Positions 15,971 to 25,262 of a stretch of 64,000 bases of DNA are shown piece after piece. This DNA comes from Bacillota bacterium. GTDB taxonomy: Bacteria; Bacillota; Clostridia; Christensenellales; Aristaeellaceae. The position numbers and the translations under genes are program-made. Every line of letters starts with the position of its first letter. The stretch's first letter is position 1. The DNA lies in the NCBI GenBank assembly GCA_023425025.1, contig JAFADG010000032.1:62001-126000 (forward strand), given 5' to 3'. The notes beneath the pieces are model-generated. The model saw only the letters and a list, made by a program, of their open reading frames with translations, was not told the origin of the DNA and searched no databases.

Positions 15971-18407
15971 CGCTGGACCCTGCCCGCACTTCCGGCCGCT
16001 TGGCGACGCTTGATGTGCTGCCCATGCTGAGCTCCGCCGGGATTTCGGTTTTCTGCGGCTCCGCCACTGGCTTGTAGGGCACGGGCTTTTGCGTAAGCGC
16101 CACCGCCAGCACATCCTCCAGGCTTGCGACCTTTACCACCTTGAACAGCTTGATCACATGAGGAGGAATCTCCTCCAGATCTTTTTCATTTTCCTTGGGG
16201 ATCACCAGGGTACGTATGCCGGCGCGGTAGGCGGCCAGCGTTTTTTCCTTCAGCCCGCCGATGGGCAGCACGCGGCCCCGCAGCGTGATTTCGCCGGTCA
16301 TGGCAATGTCCTGCCTGACAGGGATGCCGGTCAGCGCCGACACCAGGGCGGTGGCCATGGTGACGCCGGCGGAAGGCCCATCCTTGGGCACAGCGCCCTC
16401 CGGCACATGGATGTGGATGTCATCCAGCTTGTAGAAATCCGGCGCCAAGCCCAGGGCCTGCGTATGGGCCCGGACCCAGGATAGGGCCGCGCGGCCGCTT
16501 TCCTTCATGACATCGCCCAGCTGGCCGGTCAATTGCATGCCGCCGGAACCCTGCATGATGGTGCATTCCACCGCCAGCAGCTCGCCGCCGACGGAGGTGT
16601 AGGCCAGGCCGTTGACGACGCCTACGCGGGGTTCCTTTTCGGGCAGATCGCGCAAATACCTTTGCGCGCCCAGGTATTCCTTCACCAAAGATGGTGTCAC
16701 GTGCACTTCCTGCGTGTTGGTGTCCAGCATCTGCACCGCGGCCTTGCGGACGATGCGGGCCAGTACACGCTCCAGGCGGCGCACGCCGGCCTCACGGGTG
16801 TAGCCCTCGATGGTCAGGCGCATGGGCGCATCGCCGATCCGGATGGATTTGGGCTCCAGGCCATGCTCCTTGATCTGCTTGGGCAAAAGGTGGCGCTTGG
16901 CGATTTGCAGCTTTTCTTCCTCCGTGTAGCTGGGCACTTCGATCAGTTCCATACGGTCCAGCAGCGGGGCGGGAATCGTATCCACCGTGTTGGCGGTGGT
17001 AATGAACATGACCTTGCTCAAATCAAAGGGCAGCTCCAGGTAATGATCGCGGAAGGCGTTGTTCTGCTCGGCATCCAGCACCTCCAAGAGTGCGGAGGCG
17101 GGGTCGCCACGGAAATCAGAAGACATCTTGTCGATTTCGTCAAACAGGAACACGGGGTTTAATGTGCCGGCCTGCTTGATGCTGGAGATGATGCGGCCGG
17201 GGATCGCCCCGATATAGGTGCGGCGGTGGCCACGAATCTCGGCTTCGTCACGCACGCCGCCCAGGGACATCTGCACAAATTTGCGGCCTATGGCCCTTGC
17301 GATGGAGCGGACGATGGAGGTTTTGCCAACGCCCGGAGGGCCCACAAAGCAGAGGATGGGGCCGCGCATGTCATTTTTCATGCGGCGTACGGCCAGGTAT
17401 TCGATCACGCGCTCCTTCACCTTTTCCAGGCCGTAGTGGTCCTCGGCCAGGATGCGGCGGGCGCGCTTCAAATCCAGGTTATCCGGGGTGGTTTTGCCCC
17501 AGGGCAGGTCCAGAATCCATTCCACGTATGTACGGCTGACGCCCACCTCCGGCGTGCCGGGAGCCATGCGGCTCAGGCGTTCCAGTTCCCGGTTGACCTT
17601 GTCCCTTGCCTCCTGGTTCAAATCGGCCTTGGCGGCGCGGTCCCGCAGGTCTTCCACGTCGGTGGCTTCCTTGTCGCCAAGTTCCGTCTGGATGGCCTTG
17701 ATCTGCTCCCTTAAATAGTAGTCCTTTTGATTTTTTTCAATCTGTTTCTTGATGCGGGCCTGCACCTGCTTTTCCACGGCGGCAAGCTCCGTTTCCCTGG
17801 CCAGAATGCCGCAAAGCGTTTCCAGACGCCTTGCCACATTGACCTCCTCCAGAATCTGCTGGCGGTCCTCCAAATGGGTCAGCACGTTGGCGGCAATGAT
17901 GTCGGCCAGCTGGTCGGGCTTGTCCACCTCGTTGACGGAACGCAGCGTTTCGGGAGAAACGCGCATGCTGGCCTTGGCGTATTCTTCAAAGAATTCGTGG
18001 GTGGTGCGCACCAGGGCCGCCAGCTCCAGGCTTTCGTCCTTTTCCGGCTCGGCCACGGGCCGCACGTCGGCCGTCATGAAGGGGTCTTCTTCCACCACCG
18101 CTTCCAGAACGGCGCGCTGCTGGCCCTCCACCAAAACGCGGATGCTGTCGCCGGGCAGATTCAGCACCTGCTTCACATGGGCAATGGTGCCCACCCGGCA
18201 CAGGTCGGAAAGGGAAGGCTCGTCGATATCGGCGTCCAATTGGGCCACCAGGAAAATCTGCTGATCTTCCAGCATGGCCTGCTCCAGGGCGGCCACGCTG
18301 CGGGCGCGGCCTACGTCAAAATGCAATACCATATGCGGGAAAACCATCAGGCCGCGCAGCGGCAGCACCGGCAGGCGGACGAGCGGGATTTTTTTTGCTT
18401 TGGGCAT
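15960..18407 (-). CDS. lon: ATP-dependent protease Lon (LonA)
   Basis: Lon degrades misfolded and regulatory proteins in the cytosol. The 815-residue protein has the N-terminal substrate-binding domain (VRLPVLPLRGLMVFPHMV), a coiled coil, and the AAA+ module with Walker A GPPGVGKTS near residue 355 and Walker B FLFDEIDKM. The C-terminal Ser-Lys protease has the nucleophile in PKDGPSAGVTMA and the lysine in GGLKEKTLAAYRAG. The ATG at 18407 follows TAAGGAGGAACC. A promoter lies about 170 bp upstream. The neighbouring lonB is separated by a terminator and this promoter, so the two Lons are separate units. Confidence 0.95.
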   Translation of the reverse strand: MPKAKKIPLVRLPVLPLRGLMVFPHMVLHFDVGRARSVAALEQAMLEDQQIFLVAQLDADIDEPSLSDLCRVGTIAHVKQVLNLPGDSIRVLVEGQQRAVLEAVVEEDPFMTADVRPVAEPEKDESLELAALVRTTHEFFEEYAKASMRVSPETLRSVNEVDKPDQLADIIAANVLTHLEDRQQILEEVNVARRLETLCGILARETELAAVEKQVQARIKKQIEKNQKDYYLREQIKAIQTELGDKEATDVEDLRDRAAKADLNQEARDKVNRELERLSRMAPGTPEVGVSRTYVEWILDLPWGKTTPDNLDLKRARRILAEDHYGLEKVKERVIEYLAVRRMKNDMRGPILCFVGPPGVGKTSIVRSIARAIGRKFVQMSLGGVRDEAEIRGHRRTYIGAIPGRIISSIKQAGTLNPVFLFDEIDKMSSDFRGDPASALLEVLDAEQNNAFRDHYLELPFDLSKVMFITTANTVDTIPAPLLDRMELIEVPSYTEEEKLQIAKRHLLPKQIKEHGLEPKSIRIGDAPMRLTIEGYTREAGVRRLERVLARIVRKAAVQMLDTNTQEVHVTPSLVKEYLGAQRYLRDLPEKEPRVGVVNGLAYTSVGGELLAVECTIMQGSGGMQLTGQLGDVMKESGRAALSWVRAHTQALGLAPDFYKLDDIHIHVPEGAVPKDGPSAGVTMATALVSALTGIPVRQDIAMTGEITLRGRVLPIGGLKEKTLAAYRAGIRTLVIPKENEKDLEEIPPHVIKLFKVVKVASLEDVLAVALTQKPVPYKPVAEPQKTEIPAELSMGSTSSVAKRPEVRAGSSDGN

Positions 18408-18571
18408 ATCGGTTCCTCCTTATTTGGAAAAGCCCATAGGGCATGTCTCCTTGTACTATATATACCCGGAACATACATGGCGTAATCTTAAGGAACGCTG
18501 TTATCCCACATATATGCGCAAACCGGGTTCGATGGCGCGCCTGTTTGCTGACAAGCCCATTCGAGCTTCCT

Positions 18572-18600
18572 ATTATAGCAACTCATGGCAGGAAAAGCAA
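18572..18600 (-). promoter_or_regulatory. Promoter of lon-engB
   Basis: On the minus strand TTGCTT (18595-18600) and a perfect TATAAT (18572-18577) are 17 bp apart. The leader to the lon ATG would be about 160 bases. No CtsR- or CIRCE-like heat-shock box was seen in the 18408-18731 gap, which otherwise holds only the lonB terminator. Confidence 0.55.
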
Positions 18601-18639
18601 CTGGAAGCCTGTGCGCTTTTGCGAAGCATAACCATTCTG

Positions 18640-18694
18640 TCCGTCAAGAAAGCGCCAAAGCCTGCCGCTTGCAAATCATGGTCAGGCTTTGGCG
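18640..18694 (-). terminator. Terminator of lonB
   Basis: On the minus strand CGCCAAAGCCTG (complement of 18683-18694) pairs with CAGGCTTTGGCG around an 18-nt loop, then CTTTCTTGAC follows. It lies 38 bp after the lonB stop at 18732. Confidence 0.65.
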
Positions 18695-18731
18695 TTCTTC
18701 CACGTGCCTGAAAACCGGCAGCGGAACGCGC

Positions 18732-20462
18732 TTATGCTTTTTCATCCAGACAGGCCGCATGGCCAACCGCCGTTTTGTCGTTTTTGTCCACCCGGCCGCT
18801 GGCGGCAGCCTTTTCCGCAAGGACGGAAGCGGGCCATTCCCTTGCCGGCCGGGCCGCTTTCCAATCCCCCGGCAGCAGCATCAATTCCAGCGCCTGCTCC
18901 AAGGTATCCAGCGGGGTGATCTCCATATCCATTTCATCAAAGCGCTCCAGCCTGTTCTCCCTGGGCACCAGTACCCTGGTAAGCCCCGCCCGGCGCGCCG
19001 CCTCCACCTTTTGGGGCACGCCGCCCACAGGCATCACCCGCCCGCGGACGGAGATCTCGCCGGTAACCGCCAAAGACCCGTCCACCGGCCGGCCCGTCAT
19101 GGCGCTGGCGGCCACCACCGCCATGGCCACGCCGGCGGAAGGCCCGTCTACCGGCGCGCCGCCGGGGAAGTTGATGTGTATGTCCATGCTGTCCACGGGA
19201 TAGCCCATGGCGCGAAGCAGCGTCATCACGCTTTCCGCAGAGCCCCGGGCGGTGGATTTGCGCCGCATGCGGTGGCCTTCCTGGCCCAGTTCCTCTTCCT
19301 CCACAATGCCTGTCACCGTCACCTTGCCGGTGCCCTTTTGCGCGGCAGCCTCAATTTCCATCAGCGCGCCCTGGTGGCTGTCAAACACCGCCAGGCCGTG
19401 CACGCAGCCCACGCGGCTTTCCCGGTTGGCGATGGGATCGGGCCGCGCGGCATAGTGGCCGGAGTGGATGACCCACTCCACGTCCTGACGCGTGATTTCC
19501 ATTCTTTCTTCCAGTTGGGCAAGGCCGGCGCACATCTGCACAATATTCACGGCGTCGCGGCCGCAGGCGGCATACCGGCCGATGAGCGTCGAATCCCGCT
19601 TGTCCATTTCATAGCCGGCCCGCTTTGCGGCATTGGCCGCTATATCGGCAATCTCCTGGGGCTCCAGAGCGCGGAAATAGATCTCCATGCACCGTGAACG
19701 CAACGCCGGCGAAATATCGCAGGAGCTGCGTGTGGTCGCCCCCACCAGGCGGAAGTCCGCCGGCATGCCGCGCTTGAATATCTCGTGGATGTGCCTGGGG
19801 ATGCTTGTATCGTCGGGGTTGTAATAGGCTGACTCGAACATGACCTTGCGGTCTTCCAGAACCTTTAAAAGCTTGTTCATTTGAATGGGATGCAGCTCGC
19901 CGATCTCATCCAGGAAGAGCACGCCGCCGTGGGCCTTGGAAACCGCCCCAGGCTTGGGTTGCGGTATGCCCTGCACCCCCAGCGGCCCTGCGCCCTGGTA
20001 AATGGGATCGTGAACGGAGCCGATCAGCGGATCGGCGATGGCCCGCTCGTCAAAACGTACGCAGGTGGCATCCATTTCAATGAAGGGAGCGTTGGGCGCA
20101 AAGGGCGTTCCGCGAGTGCGCTTGGCCGCTTCCAGCACCAGGCGGGCGGCGCAGGTCTTGCCGATGCCCGGAGGTCCGTAAATAAGCACATGCTGGGGAT
20201 TTGCGCCGCACAATATCGCCTTTAAAGACTTGATGCCTTCGTTCTGCCCGATTATATCGGAAAACTTGACGGGGCGCACCTTTTCCGCCAACGGTTCGGA
20301 CAAACGGATGCCCCGCATGCGCTGAAGATTTTCCATTTCACGGTTGCTCTCCCGGCGCACGGCGGGCTGGGCCTTTTTCTGCTGCCTAAGCTGCGTGAAA
20401 AAGAAAATACCTACCACCACCGAAACCACAACCTGGATGCCCAGGAGTAAAAAATTCACCAA
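18732..20462 (-). CDS. lonB: LonB-type ATP-dependent protease
   Basis: This second Lon has 576 residues and the LonB architecture: one N-terminal membrane helix (VNFLLLGIQVVVSVVVGIFF), no large N-domain, and an AAA+ domain with GPPGIGKTCAARL and VLFLDEIGEL. The Lon protease domain has the serine in PVDGPSAGVAMA and the catalytic lysine expected in GGVPQKVEAARRAG. In Bacillus subtilis LonB is a forespore protein, which fits the spore genes in this window. The start is TTG at 20462 or GTG at 20459, both after GGGAGGG. The C-terminal 50 residues beyond the protease fold are charged and unfamiliar. The 311-bp gap upstream to 20773 contains no gene. Confidence 0.9.
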   Translation of the reverse strand: MVNFLLLGIQVVVSVVVGIFFFTQLRQQKKAQPAVRRESNREMENLQRMRGIRLSEPLAEKVRPVKFSDIIGQNEGIKSLKAILCGANPQHVLIYGPPGIGKTCAARLVLEAAKRTRGTPFAPNAPFIEMDATCVRFDERAIADPLIGSVHDPIYQGAGPLGVQGIPQPKPGAVSKAHGGVLFLDEIGELHPIQMNKLLKVLEDRKVMFESAYYNPDDTSIPRHIHEIFKRGMPADFRLVGATTRSSCDISPALRSRCMEIYFRALEPQEIADIAANAAKRAGYEMDKRDSTLIGRYAACGRDAVNIVQMCAGLAQLEERMEITRQDVEWVIHSGHYAARPDPIANRESRVGCVHGLAVFDSHQGALMEIEAAAQKGTGKVTVTGIVEEEELGQEGHRMRRKSTARGSAESVMTLLRAMGYPVDSMDIHINFPGGAPVDGPSAGVAMAVVAASAMTGRPVDGSLAVTGEISVRGRVMPVGGVPQKVEAARRAGLTRVLVPRENRLERFDEMDMEITPLDTLEQALELMLLPGDWKAARPAREWPASVLAEKAAASGRVDKNDKTAVGHAACLDEKA

Positions 20463-20773
20463 CGAAAAGCCCTCCCTTTGCCGCGTTTCTCGCCGTTAGC
20501 ATGCGAAAAAGGAAGGTCCTCCATGTGTGGGAGTGGTTGGCGGAACGACCATTTTCACGCAAAAACGGCATTTTTCTACCACATTGGATATGCCTATGCT
20601 TTGAGTTTCAGGCCGGTCTAAAACGCCTCTTTTGCCATTCTCACAGTCCCTTACCATTTCTGCCAAAAGGCACACAACGCGCATACCCCCAGCGCATGCC
20701 ACCTTTACAATGCTTGTTTACAATCTGTGCGGATGCAAACCGAACCAAACGACAAATATGGAGGAGAACAAAT

Positions 20774-22750
20774 ATGCGCTTTGCACAAAAAGTCCTGGCC
20801 TTCCTATTGGCAATGATGCTGCTGACCGGCATCGGCGTCGTATCTGCCGCTGCCGAAAATCAAACAGGCAGCGGCGCCATTCTTGCCCGAGATGCAGAAT
20901 GGAAATACCTGGTTACCAACGCTGCCCCGGACGCGGCCTGGAACACCGAGAGCTTTGATGATTCCGCTTGGGAAACCGGGAAAGCGCCCCTGGGCTTCGG
21001 CGATCATTATTCCGAAACCGATCCCACGCTGCCCATCGGCACGGTAGTCGGCTTTGGCCCGGATGCAGCCAACAAGTACATGACCACCTATTTCCGTACC
21101 ACGGTGGAAGCGGGCGATTTGACCGGCTATGCCGCCCTGGAATGCTACATCCATGTGGATGACGGCGCGGTCGTCTATGTCAACGGCAAGGAAGCCTTCC
21201 GCAAGGGCATCGACGAAGGCGTGGAAGTGAAATTCGACACATCGGCCAAGTTCAAGCCCAAGGAAGAAACCTTCAACCTGCCGATGGATTTGTTTACGGC
21301 CGGCAGCAACGTGATCGCCGTAGAGGTCCACCAGGACGGCGGCGACAGCTCCGACCTGTGGTTTGAAATGGGCATCACCGCCCTTTCCCAGCTGCGGCAG
21401 CCGGAAGCCGCCGCAGTAGTCATCCCCGATCCCAACGCGCCCATCGGCAGCGTAAGCAAGGTCACCGTCACCTTTACCGGCGACACCATCTCCACCAAGG
21501 GCTTCACCTGGTACACCACTCTGGCCAGCGCCGGCAGCGACCTTCAAATCGTGGAAAAGACCGGTGATACCGCCGATTTCTCCAACCCGGTCCGTTTCAG
21601 CGGCGCTTATGCCCAATCCACCAACTCCCCCGCGGAGCTTGTGCACAAAGCGGAAGCCACCGGCCTGCTTGCCGGCACGGAATATTTTTACCGGGTCGGC
21701 GATGAAAAGCTGAACCTGTGGAGCGACACCGGCGTGTTTGCGACAGCCAAGGCCGACGGCGCCTTCACCTTTGTGAACCTGGCCGATTCCCAGGCCAAAT
21801 CAGAGGATGAGGCGATCCTCTCCGCCCAGACCTTTGAAAAGGCCATGGCTACGGTGCAAGGCGCGGCTTTCCTATCCATCAACGGCGATATCGTGGACAC
21901 CGGCATGAACGAGGGCCAATGGAACTGGCTGCTGGGCCACTCGCAAAAAACCCTGCTGAACACCACCTTTGTGCCCATCGCCGGCAACCATGACGAGGAC
22001 AAGAATTCCTTCGTTGAGCATTTCAACCTGATCCCCGCCCTCGGCTCCGCCACGGAAACCGGCGTGTACTATTCCTTCAACTACAGCAACGCCCACTTTG
22101 TGGGGCTGAACACCAACGAGGATTCCCCCGAATATGCCGATTTCACCCCCACTCAGATCCAGTGGATGAAGGATGACATTCAAAACGCCAAGGCCATGGG
22201 GTATGAATGGGTGATCGTGTTCATCCACAAGGGCCCCTACACCACCTCCAACCACTCCGAAGATGCGGACATCATGAACGAGAAAAACGGCGTGCGCACC
22301 CTGGTGGCCCCGCTCTTCTCCGAGCTTGGCGTTGACCTGGTGTTCCAGGGACACGATCACATCTACGCCCGCTCCAAGCCCATCAAGAACGGGGAAGCGA
22401 CCGCCGCGGAAAAGATCACCGAAACGCTGAACGGTCAAACGATCGAATACACCGTCAAGCCCGACGGCACCATCTATGTGATTCCCGCCACCGCCGGCCC
22501 CAAGACGTACTACACCACCAAGACCATTGGCGACGCCTACTTCGCGCTGTTCGAGCGGGGCGAGGAGAACCATGCCGCCGTGTACGGGCCTGACCCCGCC
22601 GATCCTTCCAGACCCGTGCGCAGCGCCATTCAGAACTTTGTGGGCATCACCATTGACGGCAGCAAGCTCACGGCCGTTACCTACGAAATCGACCAGTTCA
22701 AGGATCCGAACGCGCCCTATATCGTGGACCAGTTCGGCATCGTGAAGTAA
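20774..22750 (+). CDS. Secreted purple-acid-phosphatase-like metallophosphoesterase
   Basis: The 658-residue protein starts with a signal peptide (residues 1-27, cleavage near VSAAAEN). A jelly-roll-like domain follows to about residue 215 (LVTNAAPDAAWNTESFDDSAW and CYIHVDDGAVVYVNGKEAF). Next is a fibronectin-like PAP N-terminal domain (VTVTFTGDTISTKGFTWYT). The metallophosphoesterase domain has NLADSQ, INGDIVD, IAGNHDED, VFIHKGPY and FQGHDHIYARS. Such enzymes hydrolyse extracellular phosphoesters, though the substrate is unknown. The ATG at 20774 has GGAGGAG upstream; an earlier in-frame ATG at 20501 would bury the signal peptide. The gene is monocistronic, with its own terminator, and is flanked by minus-strand protease genes. 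Confidence 0.85.
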   Translation: MRFAQKVLAFLLAMMLLTGIGVVSAAAENQTGSGAILARDAEWKYLVTNAAPDAAWNTESFDDSAWETGKAPLGFGDHYSETDPTLPIGTVVGFGPDAANKYMTTYFRTTVEAGDLTGYAALECYIHVDDGAVVYVNGKEAFRKGIDEGVEVKFDTSAKFKPKEETFNLPMDLFTAGSNVIAVEVHQDGGDSSDLWFEMGITALSQLRQPEAAAVVIPDPNAPIGSVSKVTVTFTGDTISTKGFTWYTTLASAGSDLQIVEKTGDTADFSNPVRFSGAYAQSTNSPAELVHKAEATGLLAGTEYFYRVGDEKLNLWSDTGVFATAKADGAFTFVNLADSQAKSEDEAILSAQTFEKAMATVQGAAFLSINGDIVDTGMNEGQWNWLLGHSQKTLLNTTFVPIAGNHDEDKNSFVEHFNLIPALGSATETGVYYSFNYSNAHFVGLNTNEDSPEYADFTPTQIQWMKDDIQNAKAMGYEWVIVFIHKGPYTTSNHSEDADIMNEKNGVRTLVAPLFSELGVDLVFQGHDHIYARSKPIKNGEATAAEKITETLNGQTIEYTVKPDGTIYVIPATAGPKTYYTTKTIGDAYFALFERGEENHAAVYGPDPADPSRPVRSAIQNFVGITIDGSKLTAVTYEIDQFKDPNAPYIVDQFGIVK

Positions 22751-22767
22751 ACACCCAAAAGACAAAG

Positions 22768-22807
22768 GGAGGGCGGACAGTAATACTGCCCGCCCTCCAA
22801 GTTTTTT
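22768..22807 (+). terminator. Intrinsic terminator of the secreted phosphoesterase gene
   Basis: GGAGGGCGG and CAG pair with CTG and CCGCCCTCC across a TAATA loop; AAG and six T residues follow. The stem ends about 50 bp after the stop. Confidence 0.85.
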
Positions 22808-22865
22808 GCAGGAAAGCAAGCGGAGCTATCGTGCCAAGCGCATAATTGTATGATCATTCAAGAAG

Positions 22866-23060
22866 ATGGCGTCCGAAGGTTTCCAAAGGTTCCAAAGCCC
22901 TGCCGCCGCCAGCGGCGGATGAAGGCAGGGCGCAGGAAGCCAGCGAAAAGGAACAATGCAAGCGGCAGCGCAGTATTGTGGCTATTGAGCTGGCCGGACC
23001 GGTCGGAAAGCCCTTTGGTCGCGTCCGAAGACGCGATATCCTTCTTCTTGAATAACATGA
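22866..23060. repeat. Intergenic repeat element, family B copy 1
   Basis: The left side carries GTCCGAAGGTTTCCAAAGG (from about 22870) and AAAGCCCTG. The right side carries GGTCGGAAAGCCCTTTGG followed by TCGCGTCCGAAGACGCGAT (22993-23036). The same words occur in the element at 38912-39107. The middle has a CTGCCGCCGCCAGCGGCGG palindrome and a CCCTGCC/GGCAGGG pair. No open reading frame is convincing. It fills most of the gap between the phosphoesterase terminator and the clpX terminator. Confidence 0.55.
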
Positions 23061-23127
23061 TGCAAAGTGCAGCTTTAGCACAGAAGCCCCGTTTACAAAT
23101 CTGAAACCAACAAAAGTGCAAAGTTGG

Positions 23128-23154
23128 CAAAAGCCGGTCTCTGACCGGCTTTTG
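23128..23154 (-). terminator. Terminator of clpX
   Basis: CAAAAGCCGGTC and GACCGGCTTTTG form a perfect 12-bp stem with a 3-nt loop, five bases past the clpX stop at 23159. The T-tract is within the end of the stem, as often seen in bidirectional terminators. Confidence 0.75.
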
Positions 23155-23158
23155 TCAA

Positions 23159-24481
23159 TTATGATACGCTGGGTTCCGGCTGTGTGCTGGGCTCGGCTTC
23201 CGCAAGCGTACGCTGGGCGCGGGGCTTGCGTTTGCGGGGCTCGCCTTCCACCAGCATTGGCTTTTCCACATCCTTTACAGACTCGGCGGTGATGACACAT
23301 TTGCTGACATCATTGCGCACGGGCAGCTCGAACATGGTATCGAGCATCACGCCCTCAATAATGGAGCGCAGGCCCCGGGCGCCGCTCTTACGGGTGATGG
23401 CCTGCCTGGCGATCTCCTTGAGCGCATCCTCCTCAAATTCCAGGGTGATGCCGTCCAGCTCCATCAGCTTTGCATACTGCTTGACCAATGCGTTTCTGGG
23501 CTCGGTGAGTATCTTGACCAGCGCTTCCTCATCCAGGGGATCGAGGGTCACCACAATGGGCAGGCGGCCGACGAATTCCGGGATCAGGCCATACTTGATC
23601 AAATCCTCCGGACGTATTTGACCCAATATCTTGCTGGATTCGGCGTTGTCCTTTTGATGCAGCTCCGCGCCAAAGCCCAGCGTCTTTTTGCCGATGCGGC
23701 TTTCGATGATGGGCGCGATGCCGTCAAAAGCGCCGCCGCAAATAAAGAGGATATTCGTCGTATCGATCTGGATAAACTCCTGGTGCGGATGCTTGCGCCC
23801 GCCCTGGGGCGGCACGCTGGCCACGGTGCCTTCCAGAATCTTAAGCAGTGCCTGCTGCACGCCTTCGCCGCTGACATCCCGCGTGATAGAGGGATTTTCG
23901 CTCTTGCGGGCGATTTTGTCGATTTCGTCGATGTAGATGATGCCCCGCTGGGCGGCCTGAATGTCATAATCGGCGTTTTGAATCAACCGCAGCAAAATAT
24001 TTTCCACATCCTCGCCCACATAGCCGGCCTCGGTCAGGCTGGTGGCGTCGGCGATGGCAAAGGGCACGTTCAGTATGCGGGCCAGGGACTGGGCCAGAAA
24101 GGTCTTGCCGCAGCCGGTGGGGCCCAGCATAAGGATATTCGATTTTTGAAGCTCCACATCGCCGCGCTTTTGCGGCGCGTTGATGCGCTTGTAGTGGTTG
24201 TACACCGCCACTGCCAGGGAGCGCTTGGCTTTCTCCTGCCCGACCACATACTCGTCCAGCACCTGTTTCATTTCGGTGGGCCGGGGAATGGCGGTGGAGG
24301 CGGGATCGCCGATGACGGCCAGGTCATCCGCAATGATTTCCTGGCAGAGCAGGATGCACTCGTTGCAGATGTACACATTGGGGCCGGCTACCAGGCGGCG
24401 GACCTGATCCTGAGTCTTGTTGCAAAAGCTGCACTTGTGCACCTTCTGCTGCACGCGGGGGGTAAAATCGTCTTTGGCCAT
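23159..24481 (-). CDS. clpX: ATP-dependent Clp protease ATP-binding subunit ClpX
   Basis: ClpX unfolds substrates and feeds them into ClpP in the cytosol. The 440-residue protein has the N-terminal C4 zinc-binding domain (CSFCNKTQ...CNECILLC), Walker A MLGPTGCGKTFLAQ, Walker B IIYIDEIDK and the pore and sensor motifs of the family (LEGTVASVPPQGGRKHP, PEFVGRLP, GARGLRSI). The tail after residue 410 (RKRKPRAQRTLAEAEPSTQ) is an unstructured basic extension. The ATG at 24481 starts the usual MAKDDF and has AGAGG upstream. It follows clpP by 10 bp and tig lies further upstream, the conserved tig-clpP-clpX order. Confidence 0.95.
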   Translation of the reverse strand: MAKDDFTPRVQQKVHKCSFCNKTQDQVRRLVAGPNVYICNECILLCQEIIADDLAVIGDPASTAIPRPTEMKQVLDEYVVGQEKAKRSLAVAVYNHYKRINAPQKRGDVELQKSNILMLGPTGCGKTFLAQSLARILNVPFAIADATSLTEAGYVGEDVENILLRLIQNADYDIQAAQRGIIYIDEIDKIARKSENPSITRDVSGEGVQQALLKILEGTVASVPPQGGRKHPHQEFIQIDTTNILFICGGAFDGIAPIIESRIGKKTLGFGAELHQKDNAESSKILGQIRPEDLIKYGLIPEFVGRLPIVVTLDPLDEEALVKILTEPRNALVKQYAKLMELDGITLEFEEDALKEIARQAITRKSGARGLRSIIEGVMLDTMFELPVRNDVSKCVITAESVKDVEKPMLVEGEPRKRKPRAQRTLAEAEPSTQPEPSVS

Positions 24482-24491
24482 GCTTATACCT

Positions 24492-25085
24492 CTAGGCGCG
24501 GATATTCCGCGGCTGATAGATCTCGTCAATGATACCGTAGCTGAGTGCTTCCTCGGCGCTCATAAAGTAATCGCGCTCTACGTCCTGAGCCACTTTCTCC
24601 GCAGGCTGGCCGGTCATTTCCGCCATGAGGCGGTTCATCTTTTTCTTGGTGGCCAGCAGCCATTCGGCCCGGATTACCACATCGGTGGTCTGCCCTTCCG
24701 CGCCGCCCAGGGGCTGATGGATCATGACCTCGCTGTTGGGCAGCGCCAGGCGCTTGCCCTTCTGACCGGCCATGAGCAAAAAAGCGCCCATAGAAGCCGC
24801 CATGCCGATGCACACCGTGCGCACCTGGGGCTTGATATAGTTCATGGTGTCGTAAATGGCCATGCCGGCCGTCACCGAGCCGCCGGGGCTGTTGATGTAC
24901 AGGGAAATATCGGCGTCGGGGTTTTCCATCTCCAGGAACAGGAGCTGGGCCACCACGACGTTGGCCACGTCATCGTTGATGGGCCCGCCCAGGAACACGA
25001 TTCGGTCCTTTAACAGACGGGAATAGATGTCAAACGCCCGTTCTCCGCGGTTGGATTGTTCAATGACCATTGGGATCAAACTCAT
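24492..25085 (-). CDS. clpP: ATP-dependent Clp protease proteolytic subunit ClpP
   Basis: ClpP is the serine peptidase barrel that pairs with ClpX. The 197-residue protein begins SLIPMVIEQSNRGERAFDIYSRLL. It has the catalytic serine in GMAASMGAFLLMAG and the histidine in MIHQPLGGAEG; the aspartate lies in the following helix region. Length and start are typical, with AAAGGAGG before the ATG at 25085. A single clpP is present in this window. A long hairpin lies in its leader (25144-25193). Confidence 0.96.
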   Translation of the reverse strand: MSLIPMVIEQSNRGERAFDIYSRLLKDRIVFLGGPINDDVANVVVAQLLFLEMENPDADISLYINSPGGSVTAGMAIYDTMNYIKPQVRTVCIGMAASMGAFLLMAGQKGKRLALPNSEVMIHQPLGGAEGQTTDVVIRAEWLLATKKKMNRLMAEMTGQPAEKVAQDVERDYFMSAEEALSYGIIDEIYQPRNIRA

Positions 25086-25143
25086 GGTGCTTGCCTCCTT
25101 TTGGCAGCGAACTGCTGCCTTGTGCCTTTTTCCTTTTGCATTT

Positions 25144-25193
25144 GCGCCGCATCCGTCCTGATGGCGTAAACGGCTTCGGACGGTATGCGGCGC
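25144..25193. repeat. Long hairpin between tig and clpP
   Basis: GCGCCGCAT plus CCGTCC (25144-25158) pairs with GGACGG plus ATGCGGCGC (25178-25193), with a one-base bulge and a 19-nt loop. No T-run follows on the minus strand, so it is not an obvious terminator. It would sit in the clpP leader of a tig-clpP-clpX transcript and could act in processing or uncoupling of expression. Confidence 0.6.
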
Positions 25194-25262
25194 TCCAGTA
25201 TCATATGACCGTCCGGTCGGAATTATGCCTGGGGATAACAGGCGTTTTTCGCAAATTGGAAA

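Noticed and set aside
18515..18560. tRNA-like GGTTCGATGG sequence
   Set aside because: Only a T-arm-like word is present; no acceptor stem, D-arm or anticodon arm can be folded around it.
25086..25262. CtsR or CIRCE heat-shock operator before clpP
   Set aside because: Neither the GGTCAAA tandem heptads nor the TTAGCACTC inverted repeat could be found here or before tig and lon.
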